Below are positions 1-11,400 of a stretch of DNA of 64,000 nt, one piece after another; the first letter of the stretch is position 1, and each line of letters opens with the position of its first letter. The stretch is taken from assembly GCA_031213475.1 (NCBI GenBank), contig JARUPZ010000035.1, positions 653,501 to 717,500 of the forward strand. Reading direction: 5' to 3'. The stretch comes from Nereocystis luetkeana. Its lineage: Eukaryota > Sar > Phaeophyceae > Laminariales > Laminariaceae. Below the pieces are notes generated by a model that saw nothing but the letters and a program-made list of their open reading frames with translations, was not told the origin of the DNA and did no database searches. Both the position numbers and the translations under genes were made by a program.

Positions 1-487
1 GAGTGTGTCGGCGAGATCACACCCATCTTCACTCCCCGATCGCACCCGCTATGTATACTGAGCACTAGCTTTCGCCGGCGCTCGGCTGCTCCCGCGTCTG
101 GTGGAAGGGGCCGCAGGCGCCGGATGGTCGTGGTCGATCTCGCCGACCCCGCCCTTGCTGCTGGTGGTGGTGGTGGAGGTGGTGTAGATGGTGTGCTACT
201 TTTTTTTCGTGTCCGTGTTTGCTTGGTGGTGCTTTTGGATGGCCTCCTCCCTCCCATCCATCCCCCTCTGTCCACGCCGTTTCTGTTTTTGTGTTCTCTT
301 TGCTTTGATTCATTCGTGTTGCGTGCGTTTTTGTTTATGTGTTTTTTCGCCGTGTTTGGCTTCCCCTCCCCCCCTGGTCTCACGACTAAGGTCATGCATG
401 ATGTCGGGTACACCTTCCCCCGATCCCGCTCCATGCCCGCCATGTTGTTCTTGAACTCAATTTCTTGTTATTTCGTCTTGGGCCTTC

Positions 488-3400
488 ATGCTTGCTTTTG
501 GTGGCACGCAACAGGCGCTGCAGCAACAGATGCTCATGCAACAGCAGCAGCAGCAGCAAATGGCGATTGTACTGGCACAGCGGCAACACCAGCAGCAACA
601 GCAGCAGCTAGCCCGGCAGGCTCCGGGCATGGGCGCAGCAGGAGCGCTTTCCGTGGAAAGCCAAAGACAACTGCAGCAGCAACAGCAACAGCAGCAGCAA
701 CAGTCATTGATGATGTTGAATATTCCCGGAAGCTTCTCGTATAACGGCGGCGGTGGCGGCGGCGTTACTGTGCCTGGGGTACCATCCCAACCCCCCTCCG
801 CTGCTGCTACCGCCACTGCTACAACCGCCGCTGCCGCCGCCGCTGGCGTTGCTGGTGCTGTCTCGGGCGGTGCCACGGTCGCTGGCCAGTCTTTGCTCCA
901 AGGCCTTTGGTCAGCAGGGGGTGGGGTAGGGGTCCCGACGGCGGGAGCAGGAGTGCCGGCGGCGTCGTTGCCCATGCAGCAGCGGCAGTACCCAGGGTTC
1001 GCTGCTCTCATCTCGTCCCCCTCCCCCGTGTTTCCTCCCGGAAGCATGCAGGCGGGGTTTGGAGGGGGCGTCATGATGGGGGGTTTGCCGGGGGGGTTGC
1101 CAGGGGCATTGCCAGGCGGTTTGCCGGGTGGTGGTGGTGGTGGTGGTGGTGGCACCGGCGGAAATCAAGAAGTCGACCTCCAGCAGCATCTGAGACTGCA
1201 GGTCGCCGCCGCCGCCGCCCAGCAGCAGCAGCGGCAACAGCAGCAGCAGCAACTGCAGCTGCAGCAACAGCTGCAACACCAGCAGCAACACCAGCAGCAG
1301 CAGCAGCAAGTCATGCGACAGCACCTCCAGCAGCGGCAGAAACGGAACGGTCTGGGCGTTGTTGGAGAATCAGGCGGAGCGTTGGGTGGGGGCGGGGGAC
1401 GAGGAAAGGAAGGCGCTTTGACCTGGCCGGGGTTCTCGGGCGTGGCTGCCCCTAACGGTAACGCTGGGGCGGGTGGCTCTTCGCTGGCGGCGGATGCCTC
1501 GGCTGCTAGCGCGTCCGTAGCGGTGGCGACAGCGGCGGCTTCGGCTTCGGCGGCGGCTTCGGCGGCGGCGGCGGTCGCGGCGGCCGCGGACACTCTGTCC
1601 CCGCGACCGTTGAACGAACTAGGAGATGACGATGAGGATTGGGGTCCGGAGGGAGAGGAGGAGTTTATGAGCATGCTTAACCTCGCCATGGATGAACAGG
1701 TGGGGAGATGGGATTGTTTACGTTCCTCATCTGTACTGCTCGCTGTCGACTAATGTTAGGGTTTTCGTGTTTTTCGGGTTCGTTTTTTGTGTGTGCTTCG
1801 TGTGTGTTTTGTGTTTGGTGTTCTGAAGTTTTGTGTGTTGATGTTAGTGCTTGAGTGTGAGAGCTTGGTGGCGGTAGTGGTAGTGCTGCAGCTGCTGCTG
1901 CTGCTGCTGATCTCTTCTGCTGCTGCTCCAGGTGCATTATCGGTGCGTTGTTGCTATCGATATTTGCTGCCGTTGCTGCTGCTCTACAGTAGGTGCAGTT
2001 ATTGGTGTGTTGGTGCTGTTGTTGCTGCAGTTGTTGCTGTTGCAGCTGGAGTTGTTGCTGTTGTTGCTGCAGCTGCGCGATGGTCTCTCGACTGCCCCCC
2101 CCCCCCCCCCCCCCCCCCCCACCACCACCACCAATGTGTGTTTGTTCGTTCGTGCGGAGCGGGGGCAAATGTTGACGGGTAAGGTGCGCGCGATGGAGCC
2201 AACAACGAATGCAGCTGGCGACGGCAGATGAATGAATGCAACAGCCAGTAGAGCTCACCAGTACCACTTTTTCGAAGACCCAAATTTTGATGTTTCCTTC
2301 TGTGTGTCGAGTAGTGATATTTGATTGGGTTAGGGCTACGGTCGGGGTCTGCTCTGTCTCGTACGCGGGCCCCGTCGACCCTAAGTGTCGACGACTAACT
2401 CGCAAATCATTCTCGAATACGATATTGGGGCTGGCCGCGACGGCTATGTGTGTAGTGGATAGATGCAACTGACTGGCGCCGGATCAAAGGGGGTGGGGCC
2501 GAGACGGAATGGATGCATGGATGGATGCAACTGGCTGGCGACAGATGGAAGGGATTGGCCGAAATCGGGGTGTGTGGATGGGTGGGTGGGTGGATGGGTT
2601 GGTGCAACTAGCGGTGACGGATCAGCCGCGTACAGCCGCGGCCGGATGGATGGGGAGATGGATAGATGGAAGGGTGGATACAACTGGCTGGCGAGGGATG
2701 GAAGGGGTTGGCCGCGTCCCGGTGGATGGTTACATCTGTCGGTGATAGCATTTGACGTCATTGGTCGCGGCCGGGTGGATGGATGGGCCCATGGATGGGT
2801 GCAACTATAGTGGGTGGTGACGGATGAATGAGGATAGGCCGAGACCGAATGGATGGATGGGTGCAACTGGCGGCAAGCGGATGAGACGCGCGTGGCCCCG
2901 GCAGGACGGAACTGGCGGTAGCGGATTGAACTCGAGCGGTGACCCTGGCCGGATGGAAGTGCCGGTAGTGGGTTAGACACGAATGGCCCCGGCCGCATGG
3001 ATTGATGGATGGATGGATGGATGGGTGGGTGGATGGGTGGGTGGATTGGTGTGTGGGTGGGTGGGTGGGAGCAACTGGTTGGCAACGGATGAAGAGATTG
3101 GCTGACACCGGATGGATAGATGGGTGGATGCAACTGGTTGCCAACGGATTAGACGCGATTGGGCGCGGCGGGGTGGATGGATGGATCTAGCGGCGACGGA
3201 TTAGACGCGACTGGCCGCGGCTGGCTGGACGGACGGATCGGTGGATGGGTAGATAAAGGCTACTGGCGACGGATGAATGGGATTGGTCGATACCTGATGG
3301 ATGAACGGATGCAACTAGCCGGTCATGGATTACGCGCGATTGGCCGGGGGTTGGATGTATGTATTAATGGATGGATGGGTGGACGGATGGACGTAACTGA

Positions 3401-6400
3401 CGGTGGGGGATTGGACCTGACAGGTCGCAGCCGGGTGATAAATGGATCCAACTGGCACTAGCGGATAAGACGCAATCGGTCACGGCCGGACGGATGGGTT
3501 GATGGATGGATGGATGCAACTGGGATGATGCGATTGGCCGACACCGATGGATGGATGGATCTATTGATCGATCGATCGATCGATGCTGGTGATAGCGATA
3601 TTAGAGGCCATTGGCCGCGGCCGGGTGGATGTATGGATGGATTGGATGGATGGGGGAGAACTGGCTGACGACGGATTAGACGTGACTGGCCACGACCAGA
3701 TGTATGCATGTATGTATGTATGTATGTATGTATGTATGTATGTATGGATGGATGGATGCAACTGGCGGCAACGGATTAGACGGGATTAGCCGCGACCGGA
3801 TCGATAGATAGATCGACAGACGAATGCCTCTGGCTGTCGACGGATGAATGGAATTGGCCGTCACCGGATGGATTGATGGATGGGTGCCACTGGTGGCGAC
3901 AGATTTGACGCGATCGTCCGTGGCCAAGTGGATGCGATTTTGTCGGCGGGGACATTGTTGAAATGATGAGGGTTCTCGAAGCGGGTATGGGCCTAAACGA
4001 CACACCATGGCGGGACATGACGAAGCTCCCGGGGATCAGTGCTTGGAAAAAACTGAGGCAATAGCAGCAGCAGCAGCAGCAGTTGCTCTTTGTCGTCCTT
4101 GCGGTGACTGACGTTTTTTCCTCGCCTCCAGCGTATTTACCGCGGTGGATACGATCTCCAATCCGCCCTTGCCGCCACGTGTAAGGGTTTCCTCGTCGCC
4201 TCCTGTTCTCACATTTTGGAGGCCAAGGAACGTGGCTGACCACCTTCACCCCGACCCCGACGCCCAATCCTAACCCCAACCCCACCCTCACCTCAAACTC
4301 CAACCCTAACCCTCTTCCCACCCCACCCCCAACCCCCACCGCCACTACCCCCTTCCCACCCCCACCCCCACCCCCAGCCTCATCTCTGCCGCAACTCACA
4401 CCCCCATCACCACCCCCGACCCAGACACCACCCCCAACGCCACCATCACCCCCACCCCAGTAACGCCAGCCCTAACCCCAACTCCCCCCCCCCCCCCTGC
4501 CACCCTCACCCTCGTCTTGACCCCCACCTAAAACCAACTACCAGGACGCGGAAGCGGGTCGTAAAAACGGGTCGGCTGCAGGTAGCTTAGACGTGCTCGG
4601 TTGGGATGAGGACGATGATCTCCACGCGGAGGAAGGTGCGTAGCCTGATGCGGGCGTGTGTTGGTGATTGGGGTGTGGGTGTGGGTGTGGGTGTGGGTGT
4701 GTGGTGTTGATGTTGATGGTGGAGTTGATGGGATGGATAGTGCTGGCTGTGGCGTTGGTGGTGTTGGTGTAGGTGGTGGTAGTGGTGTCATGTGTGTCTG
4801 TGTGTGTCTGCGTCGGTGTCTATTTGTCTAGTCTCGCCAGGTGTTGATCCTACCCTGCGGCCACGAGCGTTTTTCTTGCTGCGGAGCGAATGTACCTACC
4901 TTGGCGAGGACCCGGTTTTTCCTCCGTTTGGATGGGGTTTCCTTTTGGATTCTTGCGATATGTATATATAAATATATTTTTGTCATCCTGAGACACCCTT
5001 CCGTGGTGCGCAACCAACCGTTTGTCTGTACCTGCGCTTCCCCCGCGCTCCGCTGTCCCTCTCTGATGCGTTTTATTTTGGCGCATTTCGCATTATTTTT
5101 TTTTTGTCTTATTTGTTTTGCTCTTTTTTTGGCTCTCAGGTTATGATAACGACTACGACCAAGCCGACAAGGAGGACGCGAAGAACACCCTCGGCCACGG
5201 CACTCGCATAAGGCGCAAGCAGCTCGTTGAGGTGCGGTGTCACCCTGGATAGCGTGGATGAAATATGTTGAGAGTACCTCCGATGATCACCCACCCCCTC
5301 CTTCGTTGGCGTGGGTGGTGGTGGTGTTGGGTCGTGTTTGTGTTGGTGTTGGTGGTGGTGGTGTCTTTGGTGGAGGTATGTATAGATGATATAGATAGGT
5401 GGTGTAAATTTCGGTAGGGGTGGGGTTATCGTTATCGTTGTTTTTTGCCGTTTTTTATAGTTATTGCCTTTTTGAGGCACTGCCATACTGCGTGACGTTC
5501 GGTTTGTGTTCATCGCATCCCCGACAAACGTCGCCCCGACTTTTTTTACAAACAACGCCCCGGACAAATAACGCCGACACTTCCGACTGTTAATATTTAT
5601 CCTCCCCAACTCCAACACAGAGCCTGGAAAAGGCCAAGGTGGACATGGAGGCTGACCTCAAGGCGCGGGCGGAGGAACACGAGCTCTCCCTCAAGCTTAG
5701 GGACCAATGGCAGCAGAAAATGCGGGTGAGTGCAGAGTCGCTCGCGGAGGCGAAGGTGGAGGTGGGGGTGGGGGTGTGGATGGGGATGTGGGTGGGGGTT
5801 AGGGATGGGAGTGGGGGTGGGGGAGGGGTGGCAGCTAGGAGGAGATGAGCACAGGAAATGCTACTGTAACTGTAAGCGAAGAAAAATAGAAGGGGAAAAC
5901 ATGGGCGAAAGTAGGGGTGGGGGTGTGGTAGTTGGGGTAGGCATGTGTTTTTTTCTTGTGTCCGGTATTTTTTTCTCGTTTTCGGATGACCGCTCGCTGG
6001 TACGGGAGGGAAAAATAGCGATAGGGAGGTAGGATGCCGGGGGCAAGTGGGCCGGCATCGTTGCCTCTCGTGTGGTTTTGTTGTTTCATTACGTGCTCGT
6101 TGTGTCGGCATTCATTGTACTCCCTTTTCCCCCTCCCTGCCGCCCTCCCTCTTCCTCTCCCTCTTTTATGTGTCTATCGCGCCCCCCTTCCCTTGTCCTC
6201 CCTCCCCCTCCTTCTTTTCTCGGTGCACCCATCCATCCATCCATCCATCGATTCAACTCTCTTTTTTTTGCCTCGCCTTTTGTCGTCTTGCCTGACTCCC
6301 CGCTCAGGATACCGCGCTTGCCATTCTCCGCTGTTGGTGGTCAGACGGGGAGGCCATCGGTGGTGGCGGCGGCGATGGCAACCCTGATGGTGGGAGCGGT

Positions 6401-6523
6401 GATGGCTGGCAGGACCTTCTAACGGACGACACCGTCGCCATTGCCCCTGCAGAAGGTGGCAGTACGGGTGAGGCAGGCGCGGCTGGCTGCCGCTACCTCG
6501 GTGCGCGACGTGTTCTTGTTTAG
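488..6523 (+). CDS. Gln-rich, acidic, coiled-coil protein (5' exon block)
   Basis: I do not recognise the protein. Exons read: 488(or 515)-1699, 4545-4635, 5140-5231, 5621-5725 and 6308 to 6467 or 6523. Phases agree at every join (0, 1, 0, 0). Exon 1 encodes poly-Gln tracts made of mixed CAG/CAA codons, Gly and Ala runs, and ends in an acidic stretch (DDDEDW...). Exons 2-3 are acidic and then basic ([11 protein letters not shown]). Exon 4 is a highly charged helix likely to form a coiled coil ([19 protein letters not shown]). The last exon is Gly/Asp-rich and reads to a TAG at 6521-6523, but it also holds a good donor (ACGG|GTGAGG) at 6467 whose phase fits the exon at 8481. The 5' end is uncertain: ATG 488 is possible, but CAG|GCG at 515 is also an acceptor in the same frame, so an upstream exon may lie near or before the window start. 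Composition suggests a nuclear or transcription-related protein; this is inference. Confidence 0.6.
1885..2135 (+). repeat. CTG/TTG-rich tract plus C-run, antisense Gln-rich
   Basis: CTG and TTG triplets read on the minus strand as long Gln runs broken by Leu and His, much like exon 1 of the same gene in inverted orientation. It ends in a run of about 24 C followed by (ACC)n. Confidence 0.7.
2455..3960 (+). repeat. Degenerate minisatellite with GGATGGATGG tracts
   Basis: About 18-20 imperfect units of roughly 60-90 bp. Each has the order GATGCAACTGGC / GGCGACGGAT / GATTGGCCG(C)GACCGG followed by GGATGGATGG or GGGTGGGTGG tracts. A (GTAT)n stretch lies at 3702-3744. ORFs on both strands here (Gly/Trp/Asp or Ile/His/Pro) are products of the repeat. 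Confidence 0.85.
4230..4500 (+). repeat. C-rich imperfect CCCCAACCC tract
   Basis: Words such as CCTAACCCCAACCCC and AACCCTAACCCT repeat imperfectly. It serves as the pyrimidine-rich region before acceptor 4544. Confidence 0.6.
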
Positions 6524-7521
6524 TCTGCACTGGCACCACAGGTACCCTGATACCCGCTGGTACCAGGGGTCAACACTGGCTTCGCGTGTAGTGGAAATTT
6601 TGGCTTCGAGAACTGTATGCCAAGTGCACGTATACCACGAGCACTCGTAGTGGGATTCATGAAGAGGTGGCACACGTTTTGCACTGTGCTGCGGTAGGCT
6701 TGGGGATGTTTCTTGCTTGCTACGTACATGCACATGCCAGGGCTTCCTTCTTCTACTGCCAACATTTTTCCCACTCCAGAGTTTCCACTGGTCCAATTAA
6801 TGCGGGCGCGGTTCTAGAGGATAACCTTGAAATTGGCTGTTTTTTTCTGTATACGCGAGCAGCATGAAACATGCGCCAACGCCGACCGCCTTCGACACCC
6901 TCAAATACCGGTCCTATCGCCGGACCAAGACCAACCACGTTTCGTTGGTTCCCCCCCACCCTTTGATGGCGTGGCACTAGAAAAAAAGTCAATCCGTTTG
7001 GAGCTGCCATTCCTATGCCAATCCCCCTCCCCGGCGGTTCTTAGTACGATGCAGCTCACCGTTTATGCGACTCGCCCAGCACCTCACGGCGCTTCGCGCT
7101 TGGTGCCAGCAATGCTTGTGCCTGGTCGATGAAAATTGGACATGCTCCGTCCCGGCATTGTAGGGATGCGAGTGCCTATGGCCATACCACTACCGCCATA
7201 TATGATGATGAGTACACCCCCATCCTTGATCAGCCCCACCCCCCCCCGTCGATTTTTTTTTTTTTTTTTTTTTTTTCCCTCATCCCATTCATTATCTTCG
7301 CACATCTTCTTCTCTCTCTCCTTCCAACTCGTAACTCAGATCCGGGGTCACATAGCAGGCTCTTCTCCCCTCTCCCCGCTACGGTACGTGCCTTCATTTT
7401 TATCGCGAGAAGATTTCAGCCTTTTCTTCCCTCGTCGACTCGCATCGAATTGTGCCTACCCACGCTGCAAGGCGCTCTCAACAATTGAATCCCTTTTTTT
7501 ATTTTTGCAAATAAAGTCAAA

Positions 7522-7606
7522 GTCCGACCCTCCTGGGGCTCGAACCCAGGACTCAAACAAGTAGAATTCGAGGTTAACCACTTGAACCACCGGGGCGACC
7601 GGCCTA
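7522..7606 (-). repeat. tRNA-like sequence (SINE head or tRNA pseudogene)
   Basis: On the minus strand there is an A-box-like TGGTTCAAGTGGTTA and a perfect T-arm, CCTGGGTTCGAGCCCCAGG, including a B box. The acceptor arms pair poorly and the anticodon loop is about 11 nt, so it is not a normal tRNA. An A/T-rich stretch follows, as in a SINE tail. It abuts family C copy 7608-8117. Confidence 0.5.
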
Positions 7607-7607
7607 G

Positions 7608-8117
7608 GTTGGGTTGGCGCCGGTTGACGGCGACGCTGTAGAACACGTCTCTCACTACGTGAGCTAGGCAACCAGGGTACCGCCTTTCTTTTTGTTTTGT
7701 ATTTTGGCGGTCACCTCGGCTGGCGGTCTAGTTAGATCATTCGTGCGAGGTGGAGCACGTTGGCTCTACACAAGGGGAATTATCGTATCAAGCGGTGTGT
7801 GTATGGCAAGGCACCCACGAGGCCGACACATGGTTTACCCATCGCTGTCTCTAGAAGTAGCCACACCAAAAAAATCAAATCATTGCATTCGAGGCTGTCG
7901 ACCGTATCCAAGTCCGCCTCACAGGCGATTCTAAGTATTAATAGGATGCAGCTCGTCCTTCATGCAACTCGCCCAACACCTCACGGTGCTTCGCGCTCGG
8001 TGCAAGCAATGCCTGCCTGGTCGGTGAAAACCCGACGTGCTCCGTTCAGGCGTCGTAAGGATGCGAGGGTCTGTCATACGACTACGGCCATGCATGGCAT
8101 GAGTACCCCCCCCCCCC
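7608..8117 (+). repeat. Family C repeat, near full length
   Basis: Order: GGCGCCGGTTGACGGCGACG, CTCACTACGTGAGCTAGGCA, GGGTACC, poly-T, a GGCAAGGCACCCACGAGG block, a TCCGCCTCACAGGCG block, GGATGCAGCTC, GGTCGGTGAAAACCCGACG, GGATGCGAGGGTC, GCCATGCATGGCATGAGTAC, then a C-run. The intron acceptor for exon 8481 lies downstream. Confidence 0.85.
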
Positions 8118-8480
8118 TCCTCCCTTCCGCGCTGCTCCGCCTCTCTTACCCACACAGTTCACCGATGGGTATCGACCTCCCACTTGAACAGCCCCAACCC
8201 TTCCCCCCACCCATCCCGCCTCATCATACATCTCAATACCTCCACAATCTGCCGATGGTTATTCAACCTCGCAACAACAAATATCCCCCCCCCCACCCTC
8301 CCCACGCCCCTATATTCTCCGTCTCTTTATATATCTCGGCACTCCCTCACTCCGCCAATGGTTGTCGACCTCGCAAGTACAACATCCCCCGCCACCGCCC
8401 CCGCCCCCTCCCCAATCCCGCCTCTTTTTTCCCGTGACACAATCCGCCGATGACTGTCGACCTCGCAACAATAGCAACAG

Positions 8481-11400
8481 GGTTTGGAACCGAGTTGGCG
8501 ACGGAAGTACCCGGGCTGCCGAAGAGGGCTAGGGGCTCAGAGCAGCGATTGGACGGATGGGTCGCCGTAAAGGCCGGGGCGGAGAGGATGCGGGTCTTGC
8601 GGGAGTCGCTGGGCCACCCCACGGCGCTGGGGAACCTGAAGCTCAAGGTTGATGTGCAGGTGGGTCGGGTTATCTCGCGATGTTGGTGGTGGTTGCTGGG
8701 GGGTGGTTGGGGTTGGTCGTTTTGGCGGTGGTGAAGGTTGTAGTGGTAAGAGCGGTGTGGGGGGGGGGGAGGGGGGGGGGTTACCCATTGTCGGGAGGGG
8801 GGTTCTGATGTTGCTGGTGGTGGTGCTGTTTGCACCTACCGATACAGCGACAAAGAGGCAAGAGAAAATTGACCACCGCGGCGTACGTGACGACGTACCA
8901 CACGACAACGACAACATGAAATACGAATAGGGTAATAAAAACACCCCCAAACGCACAACCTACCTACTCCCCCAGAACGCACAACCCATATGTAACCCCC
9001 CAATACCACCCCAGGTGGACCACTGGGCGCTCGGGGAGCGAGAGCTGATGTGCCAGTGGCGAATCGAGACGCGCAACGCCGCCATGTGCGGGGGCCGAAG
9101 GGAGCTCGGGACATCCGGGATGATGGCCCTGTACCTCTGGACGAGCGAGGACGGCCTGGCCCCCAGCGTAGAGCCGAGGTCGAAGCCGTCGACCTGGAGC
9201 ATCCTGCGCTCCCCGGCAGACCGCCTGGAGCCCCCTTTCCCCCCCCCATCGCAGACGCCACCCGCAACGGCGGCGGCGGCCACGGCAGTGAAGGTGGCGA
9301 CAACGCCTTCCTCTTCTAAGAAGCCCGCCGCCTCCTCCTCCTCCTCCTCGGCTTTGTCTGTTCCTCGCGGTCGCTCGTCGTCCTCGTCGTCGGTTGTGGA
9401 AACCGCCAACGGTGGTGGTGGTGGTGGTGGTGGTGGTGGTGGTGGTGGTGGCGCGGGGGGGGTGGATGTTGCAACCGCCGGCGCTGCCGCCACCCCCGCT
9501 GCCGCCACGGCGGCCGTCTCCTCTGCAGCTCGGACAGGCGCAGTGCGCGCGGGCTCCGCGGCGGCGAACGACATGGGTCGGACGCCGGCGGTGGCGGCGG
9601 GAGAAGCAGTGGCGGACGGCCCACGCCGGGCGTCGGCTTGCCCTTCGTCCGGCCTGAAGAGATCTCGGCTGGAAATGGAAGCTGGTGGCAACGGCGGCAA
9701 CGGTAGCGCCGGAGGGAAAGCAGGCGAACGTGGAGTCGGCCCGGCGGGTTCCGGGACCGGAACGAGAACCGGACCAGGACCCGGAGCGGGAGCCGGAATC
9801 GGAGCGGGAACGGGAGCTGGAACTGAAATTAACGGCAGGAGGGGGGTCGGTGCGGCGGCGGCGACGGCGGGATTCAAGCCAGAGGAGACGCCGTGGCTGA
9901 ACTGCCCCCGTCACGAGAGAGAGGGAGGGGTGACGATGGCGGCGGAAGCGGCGGCGACCGCGGCGACTGTGGCGGTCGCAGCGCCTCGCCATGACGGCAG
10001 CGATGTCGGCCCAAGCGCTAGCGGAGAGGCGCCTGGTGCGGGAGCGGGGCGGAGAAGTAGGGGGGTGGAGAGTGCGGTGTCCTCTGCGGTTGCTGGCCAG
10101 TTGCCGAACGAGGATGTCCTCGGCGGGGGGGTCGGCGGGGGCGGCTGTCTTGCTGCGAAGGGCACGGGCGTAGGAGCTGGTGCAAATGGTGATAGCCGTA
10201 GCTGTAGAAGAACAGGTGGCGGTGGTGGTGGTGGCGGGGGAGGGGGGGGGGGGAGGAGAAGGAGGAAGAGGAGACGGGAGAGAAGTGGGAGGGGGAGGAA
10301 AAGGGAGGGGGAGCGACTACGGCACCCGCTTGGGGTCGTGGCACAACTTTTGGGGCAGAGACCACGAGCCGCTGGGCAGGGTGGTCGGCGTCCCGCGACA
10401 GGCCAAGGCTCGGGGCGTGCGCATCTTGTACGACCACTCTGGTTTCGTGCGGCAGCTGGAGGTAGGTTACACGCTACGCGTGGGGGGAAGGGGAGGGGGG
10501 AGTGTACTCATTTGCATGCATGGCCGTAGTCGTATGACCATGGACCCTCGCATCCCTACGATGCCGGGGCGGAGCACCTCGGGTTTTCACCGACCAGACT
10601 GACATTGCTTGCACCAAGCGCGAGGTGTTGGGCGAGTCACATGAATGGTAAGCTGCATCGTACTAAGAACCGTTTTTGAGGCGGGTTTTCTCTCATATGG
10701 ATGACAGCGTCAATGAGTTGATTTAATATCCGGTGTGGCCACTTCCAGAGACAGCAATGGGTATCTAACTGCCTCGCGGGTGCCTTACCATATACACACT
10801 ACGTGATACGATCATCCCCCTTGTGCGGAGCAATCGTCATCCCCGAACCAAAAAACGATCTCACCCGACCGCCAGCCGTGGTGACCGCAAAAAAAAAAGG
10901 GGAAAAAAGGGGGGGAGGGGAGGGAGGTGTACTCGATACGAGAGATGTACTCGATCTCATGCATGGCCGTAGTCGTATGGGGGGGGCTTGGGGGAGCGGG
11001 GCTAGGGGGAGCAGCGGGAGGGGGGGGGGGGGGGTGTTGGGGTGTACTCGATACGAGATATGTACTCGATATCATGCATGGCCGTAGGCGTATGACCCTA
11101 GACCCTCGCATCCCTACAATGCCGGGACGGAGCATGTCGGGTTTCACCGACCAGGAAGCAGCGAAGCGGGAAGCGCCGTGAGGTGCCCGGCGAGTCGCAT
11201 GAAGGGTGAGCTACATCCTACTATGAACAGCTTCGGAGGCGGACTTGCATATGCATGACAGCTTCAATTATTACGGGAGGCCATAGTTAACAGAACCAAA
11301 TATTGTTAGTAAAAATGGTTAAATATATAGGTTTTTATGTACACCATAGGTCCTGTTAACTAGGGCCCCCGGTAATAGTTAATTTAGTTTTCGTTGTAGC

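Larger units (their letters stand above)
1700..4544 (+). other. Intron 1 of the Gln-rich gene
   Basis: Starts CAG|GTGGGG and ends ACCAG|GAC. It contains CTG-rich sequence with a C-run (1885-2120), a large degenerate minisatellite (2455-3960) and a C-rich stretch of CCCCAACCC-like words (4230-4500). No gene is seen inside. Confidence 0.6.

Noticed and set aside
2444-3133. Long minus-strand ORFs (His/Pro/Ile-rich) across 2.4-3.5 kb
   Set aside because: They are the reverse reading of the GGATGG minisatellite; no splice or start context and composition set by the repeat.
4255-4330. Possible interstitial telomere (CCCTAA-like words)
   Set aside because: Only a few isolated CCTAACCC words within a generally C-rich tract; no regular 6- or 7-mer array.
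8960-9992. Two long minus-strand ORFs over 8.96-9.99 kb
   Set aside because: Antisense shadows of the Gly/Ala/Ser-rich exon 9015-10461, open because of GC-rich codon bias.
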